From: JACCTH01 sp035253825
GTDB taxonomy: Bacteria; Actinomycetota; Acidimicrobiia; Spongiisociales; ZC4RG35
Direction of reading: 5' to 3'
DNA: 64,000 nucleotides
Assembly (NCBI GenBank): GCA_035253825.1
Contig: DATFBM010000026.1
Coordinates: 1 to 64,000, forward strand
The notes beneath the pieces are model-generated. The model was given only the letters and a program-made list of their open reading frames with translations, made no database searches and had not been told where the DNA came from. Shown here in pieces: positions 10,371 through 18,617 of this stretch. Within the stretch, counting starts at the first letter, position 1, and each line of letters starts with the position of its first letter. The position numbers and the translations under genes are program-made.

Positions 10371-11333
10371 ATGAGAAGCAAGGTGTGGCTCTTAGCCATC
10401 ACACTTTTCGCTTGCGGCGGGACGGCCGCCAGCACCACAGCGTCACCCAGTACCACCGCGGCTCCCGCCACCAGTGTGGCCCCGACTACTACCGGTGCCG
10501 TGACGGGTGACTTTCCGGTGACCCTCTCGGCCGCCAATGGACCGGTCACCATCGCCCAACGTCCGGAGGCGATCATCTCGCTGGCGCCCACTGCCACCGA
10601 GATGTTGGGAGCAATCGACGCCATGGGACAGGTGGTGGCGGTTGACGATCAGTCCGACTATCCCCCCGATGCCCCAATCACCGACCTCTCGGGCTTCACC
10701 CCCAACATCGAGGCGATCGCCTCCTATGAACCGGACCTGGTGCTGGTTTCGAACGACATCGACGGCATGGTCGGAGCTCTTCAAAGCCTCGACATTCCCG
10801 TTCTCCTGTTGCCCGCGGCGATTACCTTCGATGACGTCTATGCCGAGATCGAGCTATTAGGGACAGCGACCGGTCACGTCGGCGAGGCTCAGGCTCTCAC
10901 CAGCTCCATGCGAGCGGAGATTGAGGACCTCGTCGAGGGATACCAGCCCCCGGCCGAGCCCCTGACCTACTACCACGAGCTCGACCCCGGCCTCTTCTCC
11001 GTCACCTCGAGCACCTTCATCGGATCGATCTATGCGCTCTTTGGACTGCAGAACATCGCCGACGCGGCCGACCCCGACGGCTTCGGGTATCCCCAACTTT
11101 CGGCCGAATACATCATCTCGGCGAATCCCGACTTCATCTTCCTCGCTGACACTCAATTCGCAGGGCAGAACGCGACCACCGTCGCCGAGCGACCCGGTTG
11201 GGCCGAACTGTCGGCGGTGACCGCCAACAGGGTCATCGAACTCGACGACGATATGGCCTCCAGGTGGGGACCGCGGGTAGTCGACTTTGTTGCCGCGGTA
11301 GCTGATGCTTTGACGCTGGCTCCGGTGAGCTGA
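10371..11333 (+). CDS. btuF: Cobalamin ABC transporter substrate-binding lipoprotein
   Basis: This is a periplasmic-binding-protein-like (BtuF/FepB class) receptor anchored outside the membrane. The ATG at 10371 is preceded by GGAGG at 10358-10362. The signal ends in LFACGG, an acceptable lipobox, and a Thr/Ala/Pro linker of about 30 residues leads to the binding domain (RPEAIISLAPTATEMLGAI, then YEPDLVLVSNDID and NPDFIFLAD). Specificity for B12 is inferred from the riboswitch; the fold alone would also fit haem or siderophores. It is the first gene of a three-gene operon. Confidence 0.9.
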   Translation: MRSKVWLLAITLFACGGTAASTTASPSTTAAPATSVAPTTTGAVTGDFPVTLSAANGPVTIAQRPEAIISLAPTATEMLGAIDAMGQVVAVDDQSDYPPDAPITDLSGFTPNIEAIASYEPDLVLVSNDIDGMVGALQSLDIPVLLLPAAITFDDVYAEIELLGTATGHVGEAQALTSSMRAEIEDLVEGYQPPAEPLTYYHELDPGLFSVTSSTFIGSIYALFGLQNIADAADPDGFGYPQLSAEYIISANPDFIFLADTQFAGQNATTVAERPGWAELSAVTANRVIELDDDMASRWGPRVVDFVAAVADALTLAPVS

Positions 11334-12356
11334 GTGAGTCTGCGGACCCCTCGACTTCGGCTTTGGCCGATCATGTTGGGCTTTCTGACCTTGATCGGTG
11401 CGGCGATGGCCGGGGTGGTGCTGGGGCCCGCCGATCTTCACCCTTGGCAGGTCATAGCGGCCCTGGTCGACCGCCTGCCCGGCATCGACCTGACCTCTGA
11501 CCTTGGACCCCGCCAACTCGACATCATCTGGGATCTCCGCCTTCCCAGGGTCGTCCTCGGCGCCTTGGTAGGAGCCACGTTGGCGGTATGCGGGGCGGCC
11601 TATCAAGGGGTCTTCCGTAACCCATTGGTGGATCCATACCTGCTGGGAGTGGCAGCCGGAGCTGGCCTGGGGGCAACGTTGATCTTCGCCGGCGCCGCTG
11701 CTCGAACCGAGTTGGTTCCGATCGCCGCATTCGTCGGGGCCGTCGGGGCGGTGGTCATCACGTATCTGGTGGGGAGACGTCTGGGCGAGAGGACCTCGGC
11801 GACCCTGGTCCTGGCGGGAGTGGCAGTGGCCTCGTTTCTCACCGCCGCCCAGACCTTCGTTCAACAGCGCTCGGCGGGCGATCTGAGGATTGTCTACTCG
11901 TGGATTCTCGGCCGGTTGTCGGCCGGGTGGTCGGATGTTCGGCTCATACTTCCCTACGTCTTGGTGGCAGGGTTCGCCATCCTCCTTCACCGTCGCCTGC
12001 TCGACGTCCTCGCCGTCGGCGAATCCGAAGCCGAGTCATTGGGACTGCCAGTGGCCCGGGTGCGGCTAATCGTCGTCGTCGCTGCGACTTTAGGCACCGC
12101 CGCCGCGGTGGCGGTCTCGGGATTGATCGGGTTCGTCGGCATCGTCGTCCCCCACACCGTGCGGCTGCTGGCCGGTAATAGCTATCGAGCAGTCCTGCCG
12201 CTCTCGCTTCTGTTCGGAGGGGCGTTCATGATTGCCACCGATCTGGCGGCGAGGACCTTGGTGGCGCCCGCCGAATTGCCTATCGGCGTGGTCACGGCCT
12301 TTTTTGGAGCGCCATTCTTCCTTTCCCTGCTCCGTCGCCGTCCCGTCTCGGTATGA
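11334..12356 (+). CDS. btuC: Cobalamin ABC transporter permease (FecCD family)
   Basis: The 340-residue product is a multi-pass membrane protein of the BtuC/FecCD family, with about nine to ten hydrophobic helices. Family motifs include LRLPRVVLGALVGATLAVCG, NPLVDPYLLGVAAGAGLGA, and FVGIVVPHTVRLLAG followed by HRRLL-type loops. The start is a GTG immediately after the btuF stop, and the 3' end overlaps btuD by ATGA, so translation is coupled. It forms the channel with BtuD. Confidence 0.93.
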   Translation: MSLRTPRLRLWPIMLGFLTLIGAAMAGVVLGPADLHPWQVIAALVDRLPGIDLTSDLGPRQLDIIWDLRLPRVVLGALVGATLAVCGAAYQGVFRNPLVDPYLLGVAAGAGLGATLIFAGAAARTELVPIAAFVGAVGAVVITYLVGRRLGERTSATLVLAGVAVASFLTAAQTFVQQRSAGDLRIVYSWILGRLSAGWSDVRLILPYVLVAGFAILLHRRLLDVLAVGESEAESLGLPVARVRLIVVVAATLGTAAAVAVSGLIGFVGIVVPHTVRLLAGNSYRAVLPLSLLFGGAFMIATDLAARTLVAPAELPIGVVTAFFGAPFFLSLLRRRPVSV

Positions 12357-13171
12357 AGCGATACCCGATCGCAGCCAGCCGTCTGACGGTGGAAGCAGGC
12401 GGCCGTCGCCTGCTCGAAGAAGTCGACCTCGAAGTCGCCGCCGGCGAATGGCTGGGTTTGATCGGCCCCAACGGGGCCGGCAAGACCACCCTCTTTCGCG
12501 CCTTGTTGGGCCAGGTGTCGAGCTCGGGACAGGTGACAATCGAGGGAGCGACCAATCCGAACCGACGGCAGCGGGCCATGGCCCTGGCCTACGTACCCCA
12601 GCGCCCGGTCCTGCCGCCAGCGATGACGGTGGCCCAGTACGTGCTCTTGGGGCGCACCCCGCATATCTCCTATCTCCGTTCGGAATCGGATGAAGACCTC
12701 GCCGCCGCCAGCGATGCCATCGAGGCACTCGACCTGGACGAGGAGAAAGACCGGGAGCTTCAAACTCTGTCCGGAGGCGAGCAACAACGGGTGATCCTGG
12801 CTCGGGCGATAGCTCAAGAGGCAAGGACCCTGCTCCTCGACGAGCCGACGGCTGCCCTCGACATCGGCCATCAGCTGTCGGTTCTGTCCCTGGTCGACCG
12901 CTTGCGAAAAGAACGAGGTCTGACCGTGATCAGCGCCATACACGACCTCACCCTGGCCGCCCAGTTTTGCGACCGGCTGCTGCTCCTGTATCAGGGCCGG
13001 GTGGTAGCCGAGGGAAGTGCGCTCGAGGTTCTGACCGAGGGGAATATCGGCGCGTTTTACGAGGTCCGCTCCGAGGTGCTCCTGGACGGAGATGGAGTGC
13101 GAGCTGTTCTGCCTCAGCGAACCAGTGAGGAAATTGAAACGCCGATTCCGCCCAGAGTGTCGGCGCCGTAG
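12353..13171 (+). CDS. btuD: Cobalamin ABC transporter ATPase
   Basis: This is the ATP-hydrolysing subunit of the importer. It has Walker A GPNGAGKTT near residue 38, a Q-loop (YVPQRP), the signature LSGGEQQRV, Walker B RTLLLDEPTAALD and the switch His in SAIHDLTLA. The length of 272 residues is typical. The last 58 bases overlap the convergent VOC gene on the other strand. Confidence 0.93.
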   Translation: MKRYPIAASRLTVEAGGRRLLEEVDLEVAAGEWLGLIGPNGAGKTTLFRALLGQVSSSGQVTIEGATNPNRRQRAMALAYVPQRPVLPPAMTVAQYVLLGRTPHISYLRSESDEDLAAASDAIEALDLDEEKDRELQTLSGGEQQRVILARAIAQEARTLLLDEPTAALDIGHQLSVLSLVDRLRKERGLTVISAIHDLTLAAQFCDRLLLLYQGRVVAEGSALEVLTEGNIGAFYEVRSEVLLDGDGVRAVLPQRTSEEIETPIPPRVSAP

Positions 13172-13629
13172 CGATTCTTCTCCGCCTCCAGATCGAGACG
13201 CTTCATCTGCGACTTGGCCGCGACGATCTCGTCGGTAATCAACTCGGCGGGAACCAGCCAGCAGACCTCGAACTCGATCCCGTCGGGGTCGCGGCCATAG
13301 AGGGCCTTAGTGGTGCCATGGTCCGTCGCTCCAACCATCGCCCCTTCCGCCAGAAGACGCTGGGAAACCTCTTCGAGCGCGCCAAGGGTGTCGACTTCCC
13401 ATGCCAGGTGATAGAGGCCGACGGTGGAGCGACCGGCCGTAGAAGCAGTGGCGCCCGAAACTTGGAACAATCCGAGGTCGTGGTCGTTTTGTGAAGCGGG
13501 AGCCTGCATGAACGCCGCTCCGGGGAAGCCCATCACCTTCCTAAAACCAAGGACCTCTTCATAGAACCTCACGCTGCGCTCGACGTCTGATACGTACAAA
13601 ACGGCGTGATTGAGACGGTGAATCGGCAT
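13114..13629 (-). CDS. VOC family (glyoxalase/dioxygenase fold) protein
   Basis: The product begins MPIHRLNHAVLYVSDVERSV and continues RFYEEVLGFRKV, the first beta-alpha-beta-beta-beta unit of the vicinal oxygen chelate fold, and ends its second unit with YGRDPDGIEFEVCW. His7 region, HLAWEV and the Glu in DGIEFE are the usual metal ligands, so a metal-dependent dioxygenase or isomerase is likely; the substrate is unknown. ATG at 13629 is preferred, with an in-frame ATG at 13638. A long inverted repeat lies just upstream. Confidence 0.85.
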   Translation of the reverse strand: MPIHRLNHAVLYVSDVERSVRFYEEVLGFRKVMGFPGAAFMQAPASQNDHDLGLFQVSGATASTAGRSTVGLYHLAWEVDTLGALEEVSQRLLAEGAMVGATDHGTTKALYGRDPDGIEFEVCWLVPAELITDEIVAAKSQMKRLDLEAEKNRYGADTLGGIGVSISSLVR

Positions 13630-13637
13630 GGGTTTCA

Positions 13638-13683
13638 TTCTTGCGTATTTTTCGCCGTAAACCGGGCGAAAAAGACGCAAGAA
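13638..13683 (-). repeat. Inverted repeat with 19-bp arms (TTCTTGCGTA family)
   Basis: Arms TTCTTGCGTATTTTTCGCC and GGCGAAAAAGACGCAAGAA match in 18 of 19 pairs around an 8-base loop. It sits between the cNMP-binding gene and the VOC gene, both read on the minus strand. Related inverted repeats are at 25556-25611 and 42446-42495. It could be a terminator, an operator or a small dispersed element. Confidence 0.75.
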
Positions 13684-13696
13684 CGGATGGAAGGTT

Positions 13697-14107
13697 TCAG
13701 GCGTTCTGGCGAGCCTCCGCCATCTGTCGGATGCGCCGTTCGATCTCGGGGTACTTCTTCGTCATCATCTGAAAATCGTCAGCCGTCATCGTCATCATCG
13801 ACATAACTGACTTGGCCACGACATCGGCGTTGCGGTGATGGCTGCTTAGCAATGCCATCTCTCCGAAGACATTGCCTTTTCCGAGAGTGGCCAGCACCTC
13901 GTTGTTGCGGCGGACCTCGGCCTCCCCGGACAGAATGACGTAAAGATCAAACCCTGCACCATCCTGGCGAATGATGTGCAACCCCGGATGTGCCCCGATG
14001 AAATGCGAATGCATCTTCAGATCATCGAGGGTGGCCTCGTCGAGGTCGGCAAACAACTCAACCTCGCGTAGTTGGTCATTGGTGCAGCCCACAAAGAAAT
14101 TGGACAT
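13697..14107 (-). CDS. Cyclic nucleotide-binding domain protein
   Basis: The 136-residue product is a single cNMP-binding domain: ELFADLDEATLDDL, GLHIIRQDGAGFDLYVILSG, ATLGKGNVFGEMALLSSHHR (the phosphate-binding cassette) and a C-terminal helix. No DNA-binding HTH follows, so it is a free-standing sensor or adaptor. In the cassette, Glu and Ala of GEMALL are present, but SSHHRNADV differs from the RSATV of true cAMP binders, so ligand binding is uncertain. The ATG at 14107 has an excellent AAGGAGG site; the frame is open upstream but without such a signal. Confidence 0.88.
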   Translation of the reverse strand: MSNFFVGCTNDQLREVELFADLDEATLDDLKMHSHFIGAHPGLHIIRQDGAGFDLYVILSGEAEVRRNNEVLATLGKGNVFGEMALLSSHHRNADVVAKSVMSMMTMTADDFQMMTKKYPEIERRIRQMAEARQNA

Positions 14108-14419
14108 CAGACCTCCTTCGGCTCCAAGGTAGTGCCCCCTCAGACCCCGGGTCGCACCAGCCACGAAGTTTTGCATCTGCGAGTTGACCCGATAGCGAAC
14201 CTTCTCGAGCGGACGTTCACGAGCCCGGCCGAGCCAAGCTCGTCTGAGCCCGACCCGGCCGTGCTCGGCCCGCAGTCCCCTGGCCCGCGAAACGGCATCG
14301 CCGGGTCGCGGTCCGGGCCCCACTCCGGAGCTGTCGGGGTTTCCCGCCCCCTTTGACATAACGATGGCAACCGGGAAATGGTTCACGCCTGCTGGGCGGA
14401 GCGTGAAAAATGGTCGGCA
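14108..14419. other. Gene-free GC-rich divergent region
   Basis: About 310 bases separate the cNMP-binding gene from the ArfB-like gene. The minus frame of the cNMP gene stays open through it (possible ATG at 14359), giving a basic low-complexity extension that I consider unlikely to be translated. It contains repeated CGGCCGAGC-type GC-rich words. No RNA gene was recognised. Confidence 0.4.
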
Positions 14420-14827
14420 GTGCAAATCGGTCCCTACTTCATCCCCCCTGGCGAGCTTTCCTGGAGCTTCGGCCCCTCCGGTGGGCCGGGCGGACAGCAC
14501 GCCAACCGCTCGCACACAAGGGCCACCCTCCGTTTCAACCTCGAGCGGAGCACGGCCTTTCCCGAAGGTATCCGTGAGCACATGCTGATGCGCCTGGGCA
14601 GCCGGTCTCCGGGTGGTCTCATCACAGTCACCGTCGACGAAACCCGAAGTCAGTCGCTCAACCGCGAGATAGCCCTCGAGCGCTTGAGCCACCTGCTCAG
14701 CGAGGCCATGAGGCGCCCCCGACGGCGCAAGCCCACCCGGCCCACCGCCGCCTCACGCCAGCGGCGACTCGACGAGAAACGACGGCGGTCAGATAAGAAG
14801 GCCCAGCGCCGTCAGGGTTGGGATTAG
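14420..14827 (+). CDS. arfB: Peptidyl-tRNA hydrolase of the ArfB/ICT1 type
   Basis: The product would release nascent chains from ribosomes stalled on non-stop mRNA. It holds the catalytic GGQ loop (GPSGGPGGQHANR), a following TRATLRFNLE strand, the SRSPGG and ETRSQSLNR region, and a very basic C-terminal tail (RRPRRRKPTRPT...KKAQRRQGWD) that in this family enters the empty mRNA channel. It lacks the codon-recognition domain of RF1/RF2. I chose the GTG at 14420 because it gives the normal lead length before GGQ; an ATG at 14378 is in frame. Its end overlaps menE by four bases, convergently. Confidence 0.9.
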   Translation: MQIGPYFIPPGELSWSFGPSGGPGGQHANRSHTRATLRFNLERSTAFPEGIREHMLMRLGSRSPGGLITVTVDETRSQSLNREIALERLSHLLSEAMRRPRRRKPTRPTAASRQRRLDEKRRRSDKKAQRRQGWD

Positions 14828-15993
14828 GTCGCGAGGATCCGGATGAGCGCCGGGTAGTCGATCTTGCCTAGCTCGGTCCGGGGCAGCGCTTCAAGACGTA
14901 GGAGCCGACGCGGAACGGCTTCCGGCCCCAACGAGTCCCGGACGGCTTGGCGCAATCTCTCAGCCCCGACCTCGCCGGTGTAGGCCGCCACCACCATCTC
15001 TCCCCACTCGCCGCCGGGCACACCGGCCACGGCCACCTCCCCCGCCCCGGCGGCGGCGAGAGCACCTTCCACCGCCGCCGCATCGATCTTCTCCCCCCCG
15101 CTGTTGATCACCCGATCCACCCTCCCCAATACCTCGATCGAGCCGTCCTCTCGAACAACGCCGCGATCGGACGTCGTGAACCACGGATCGGGCCGGGGGT
15201 TTCCCGCGTATCCCGGCGACACCTGCGCCCCCCTTACCTCCAACAGACCCCCTCGTTGGCGGAATTCGAGGCCGGGGAGGGGATAAAGACTCCCCCACCC
15301 GTCATCCAAGGACGCCGAGGCCGCCACCGCCGCCGTCTCGGTCATTCCATAGGTGCGGATCACCGGCCAGCCCCTTGCCCGGTGCGCCACCTCGGCGGGG
15401 ATCGATCCCCCGCCGATGACGAGCGCCCGGACTTTTCCGGGGTTGGAAAGGCGGCTCAGCTGGGTCGGTACCAACGAGGCAAGGTCAGCCTCGCCCAGCC
15501 CTGTCATCTCCGGAGAGATGAGGACCGTGCCCCCGCTACACAGGGCGCGAAAAACGATCGATAGCCCGCCGACATGGTGCATTGGAAGCGCTAAGAGCCA
15601 GGAATCACCTACTCCAAAGCCAAAAAAGGCGGACGAGGTAGTTCCGGCAGCTTCCCAAGTCGACTCCGGCAAGTGGACTGCTTTGGCGGCGCCGGATGAG
15701 CCGGAGGTGAAGATCACGGTGCCGGTCAAGCGATCGGCCGGCAAAGTGGCGAGTCGTTCGGCGACCAGCGCTGGGGGCCATTTGGAGCCGACCAGGACTG
15801 CGCCACCGCTTCTCATCGCCGCCAGCACGTCGAGGACCGAGTCGGCGTCGAGCGCGGGAGTGACTATCGGGGTCCGCTCACCACGAGCTCGGACCGAGTC
15901 CTCCGCCTCGGCAAACGTAACCCTCCGTTCTCCGTCGTGGATGAAAAGCTCCTGGCCAAATGACTCGGCAGCGCGGGAAAGGAGGTCGCTCAT
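14824..15993 (-). CDS. menE: o-Succinylbenzoate-CoA ligase-like AMP-binding enzyme
   Basis: This is an acyl-adenylate-forming enzyme, assigned to the menaquinone pathway from its neighbours menB and menA. Motifs are TGTVIFTSGSSGAAKAVHL (P-loop), LPMHHVGGLS, RTYGMTETAA, FTTSDRGV and RVDRVINSGGEKID, with the C-terminal catalytic Lys in RTELGKIDYPAL. At 389 residues it is short for the superfamily but normal for compact actinobacterial MenE. The start is only 23 bases from the divergent menB start, so the two promoters must overlap the coding ends. Confidence 0.85.
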   Translation of the reverse strand: MSDLLSRAAESFGQELFIHDGERRVTFAEAEDSVRARGERTPIVTPALDADSVLDVLAAMRSGGAVLVGSKWPPALVAERLATLPADRLTGTVIFTSGSSGAAKAVHLPESTWEAAGTTSSAFFGFGVGDSWLLALPMHHVGGLSIVFRALCSGGTVLISPEMTGLGEADLASLVPTQLSRLSNPGKVRALVIGGGSIPAEVAHRARGWPVIRTYGMTETAAVAASASLDDGWGSLYPLPGLEFRQRGGLLEVRGAQVSPGYAGNPRPDPWFTTSDRGVVREDGSIEVLGRVDRVINSGGEKIDAAAVEGALAAAGAGEVAVAGVPGGEWGEMVVAAYTGEVGAERLRQAVRDSLGPEAVPRRLLRLEALPRTELGKIDYPALIRILAT

Positions 15994-16016
15994 GAGCCCG
16001 GGTTTACGCTACCCCG

Positions 16017-16904
16017 GTGATCTCCGAGCACTTCGATCCGGACCGCTGGGCCGCGGTCGAGGGATTCACGTTCAGTGACATCACCTATCACCGGGCGCAC
16101 GATCAAGGGACGGTAAGGATCGCCTTCGATCGCCCGGAGGTGCGCAATGCGTTTCGGCCCCATACCGTTGATGAGCTCTTCCAGGCCCTAGATCACGCCC
16201 GCCAATCGCCCGATGTCGGCGTCGTCCTCCTCACCGGCAATGGCCCCTCGCCGAAAGACGGAGGCTGGGCCTTCTGCTCGGGTGGCGACCAACGGATTCG
16301 GGGAACCGACGGCTACCAGTACGACACGGAGGACGAGGGGGCTCGCGCCCCGGGTCGGCTTCATATTCTGGAGGTGCAACGACTGATTCGATTCATGTCG
16401 AAGGTTGTGATTGCCGTCGTTCCGGGGTGGGCGGCCGGTGGCGGACACTCACTACATGTCGTGTGTGATCTCACGCTGGCCTGCGCCGAACATGGCAAGT
16501 TCAAGCAAACCGATCCCGACGTCGCCAGCTTCGACGGTGGTTACGGCTCGGCCTACCTGACTCGGATGGTGGGCCAGAAGCGGGCCCGAGAAATCTTCTT
16601 TCTCGGTCGCACCTACTCGAGCGAGGAGGCGGTGGCTATGGGGATGGTCAACGCCTCTATTCCCCACACCGACCTGGAACGCACGGCACTCGACTGGGCT
16701 CAGGAGATCGGCTCGAAGTCGCCCACCGCCCAGATGATGTTGAAGTACGCCTTCAACCTGATCGACGACGGCTTGGTGGGTCAGCAAATCTTTGCGGGCG
16801 AAGCCACCCGGTTGGCATACGCCTCGCCTGAAGCCGCCGAGGGCCGGGATGCCTTTCTCGAGAAGCGCCGGCCCGACTACCAGCGTTTTCCTTGGCAGTT
16901 TTGA
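16017..16904 (+). CDS. menB: 1,4-Dihydroxy-2-naphthoyl-CoA synthase
   Basis: This crotonase-family enzyme closes the second ring of the menaquinone precursor. The product has DRPEVRNAFRPHTVDEL, the MenB-specific FCSGGDQRIRG near residue 85, GWAAGGGHSLHVVCDLTLA, the QTDPDVASFDGGYGS active-site loop and the terminal KRRPDYQRFPW. The loop Asp in DVASFDGG and Tyr in the C-terminal helix are conserved features of MenB. Start is a GTG; the 3' end overlaps menA, suggesting coupled translation. Confidence 0.95.
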   Translation: MISEHFDPDRWAAVEGFTFSDITYHRAHDQGTVRIAFDRPEVRNAFRPHTVDELFQALDHARQSPDVGVVLLTGNGPSPKDGGWAFCSGGDQRIRGTDGYQYDTEDEGARAPGRLHILEVQRLIRFMSKVVIAVVPGWAAGGGHSLHVVCDLTLACAEHGKFKQTDPDVASFDGGYGSAYLTRMVGQKRAREIFFLGRTYSSEEAVAMGMVNASIPHTDLERTALDWAQEIGSKSPTAQMMLKYAFNLIDDGLVGQQIFAGEATRLAYASPEAAEGRDAFLEKRRPDYQRFPWQF

Positions 16905-17812
16905 CCACGACTGTGCCCAGCCGAACGAGATGGCTGGGTGCCGCCCGGCCCCGCACGTGGCCGGCGGCGATCGTCCCGGTGCTGGTGGGAGCGGCGGCCG
17001 CCTACCGCACCGGCGCCTTCGATTGGACGACGCTCGTGCTCACTCTGCTTGCGTCGCTAGCGATCCAGATCGCCGCCAACTTCGCCAACGATGCCTCGGA
17101 TGCTCGACGGGGTGCCGACCCCGCTGATCGGGTAGGTCCGCCCCGCATGGTGGCCTCCGGTCAGATCAGCGGCTCGGCAATGTGGATCGCCTGTTGGACG
17201 GCGATCGCCATCGCCACCGTTTGCGGGGTGATCCTGGCGATGAGGGTGGGGCCGGTGATTCTTTGGATCGGGGCCGCCTCGATCTTGGCCTTGCTGACAT
17301 ATGTCGGCGGACCGCTCCCCTACGGATACCGGGGGCTTGGGGAACTTTTCGTCTTCGGGTTCTTTGGGGTCCTCGCCACGGGAGGCTCGCGCCTCGCTTA
17401 TGGCGGAACAACACCCGCCTGGGTCTGGCTGATGGGGATACCTGTGGGGATGCTGGCGGCGGCGATCCTGGTCGCCAACAACCTGCGCGATCGAGAGATC
17501 GACGCCCGAGTAGGCAAGAACACCCTCGCCGTGCTGATCGGAGAGAAGAGGACGCGCTTGCTCTATGGGGTGCTCCTCTGGGGGGCGATGTTGTTCACGG
17601 CCGCCGCTGCAGCAGTCGGGGTCGCTCCCGAGATGGTGGTGGCGGGCGTGGGGGCGGCGGGTCTCATCCCCCCGTTGACTCGGATCTCGGGTGTGGCCGT
17701 CACCGCCACGATGTACGCACCGCTTCTGGGGGGAACGGCCCGGCTACACCTGGTCTACGGGATCCTTCTCAGCGTGGGGATCGTCCTCGATCGAATCCTC
17801 AGGAGCTTGTAG
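16892..17812 (+). CDS. menA: 1,4-Dihydroxy-2-naphthoate prenyltransferase
   Basis: This UbiA-family membrane enzyme attaches the isoprenoid tail to form demethylmenaquinone. Two Asp-rich motifs are seen: NFANDASDARRGAD near residue 63 and NNLRDREIDARVGKNTL near 190, with YVGGPLPYGYRGLGEL between them; eight to nine hydrophobic helices are visible. The start is uncertain: a TTG at 16892 overlaps menB by 13 bases, a TTG at 16901 and a GTG at 16913 are alternatives. The last 69 bases overlap the convergent hydrolase gene. Confidence 0.94.
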   Translation: MAVLTTTVPSRTRWLGAARPRTWPAAIVPVLVGAAAAYRTGAFDWTTLVLTLLASLAIQIAANFANDASDARRGADPADRVGPPRMVASGQISGSAMWIACWTAIAIATVCGVILAMRVGPVILWIGAASILALLTYVGGPLPYGYRGLGELFVFGFFGVLATGGSRLAYGGTTPAWVWLMGIPVGMLAAAILVANNLRDREIDARVGKNTLAVLIGEKRTRLLYGVLLWGAMLFTAAAAAVGVAPEMVVAGVGAAGLIPPLTRISGVAVTATMYAPLLGGTARLHLVYGILLSVGIVLDRILRSL

Positions 17813-18589
17813 GGCGGCCAGTCGTCGAACCCGATCGGCAACGAGATGGGGCCTTTCCATCGGCAGGAAATGGCCAACGCCAGCCACGATCTCGAAACCG
17901 GCTGACGGAAAGCGCGACACCAGTTGTCGAATGAAAGCTTCCCTGTGGGTGTCGGAAAGGGATCCCGCCATCACCAGCGTCGGCACCCTAACTTCGGCGA
18001 GACGGGACCAGGTGCCGTGGGCGAACGCGGTTCGATATATCTCGGCCTCATCTTCAGGCGGGCATGACAACGTCACTTCGGAGTGGTTTCCGGTAGGCCG
18101 AAAGCCGTCTCGCAAATAGCCCTCGAAGGCACGATCGTCCCAACTTGAAAACGGAGGCTTGGATCGAAGGTGATTCCTCGCCTCCGTCAGGGAAGGAAAG
18201 TTGGCGCGCCGCTTCTCGGCCGACCGAGCAACCTCGGTGTCGCGAGCGGCAAATGGTGGCGGCAAAAGAATGGGCTCGATCAGCACGAGATAGTCGAACG
18301 ATCCCGGCGCCATTAGTTCGGCCATAACCAGGGCGGCGCCGCCCATCGAGTGGCCCACCCCGATGAGGGGGCCGTCGATCTTGGCAATCCTCTCGGCGAC
18401 GTCGGCACCGAAGTCCCACCAATCGAAGGGATGGGAGATCGGCGTCGAACGCCCGTGGCCGATTTGATCCCATATCAGGTGCGGACCGTCGATCTGTTTG
18501 GCAATCGGGTCCCACACCGCCCCGCAAAAGCTGGTGGCGTGTGAAAAGGCGACGGTCGGCAACACAAGGTCGAAACCTAATGGGCCCAA
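17744..18589 (-). CDS. Alpha/beta hydrolase, possibly MenH-like
   Basis: The 281-residue protein has the nucleophile elbow GVGHSMGGAAL near residue 97, an acid candidate in AGSLSDTHR and the catalytic His in GVGHFLPMERPH, the usual order of the fold. Its placement next to menA suggests a role in menaquinone synthesis (MenH, which makes SHCHC), but the sequence alone would also fit an esterase or haloperoxidase-like enzyme. It is convergent with menA with a 69-base overlap. Confidence 0.8.
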   Translation of the reverse strand: MGPLGFDLVLPTVAFSHATSFCGAVWDPIAKQIDGPHLIWDQIGHGRSTPISHPFDWWDFGADVAERIAKIDGPLIGVGHSMGGAALVMAELMAPGSFDYLVLIEPILLPPPFAARDTEVARSAEKRRANFPSLTEARNHLRSKPPFSSWDDRAFEGYLRDGFRPTGNHSEVTLSCPPEDEAEIYRTAFAHGTWSRLAEVRVPTLVMAGSLSDTHREAFIRQLVSRFPSAGFEIVAGVGHFLPMERPHLVADRVRRLAALQAPEDSIEDDPHAEKDPVDQV

Positions 18590-18617
18590 CCAAGGGCCGG
18601 TTTAGTGTTCACCGGCG

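Noticed and set aside
10857..11990. A 377-codon minus-strand frame over btuF and btuC.
   Set aside because: It is antisense to well-supported transporter genes and has a low-complexity product.
14108..14692. N-terminal extension of the cNMP-binding protein by up to about 195 residues.
   Set aside because: The added part is basic and low in complexity, while a perfect AAGGAGG stands before the internal ATG at 14107.
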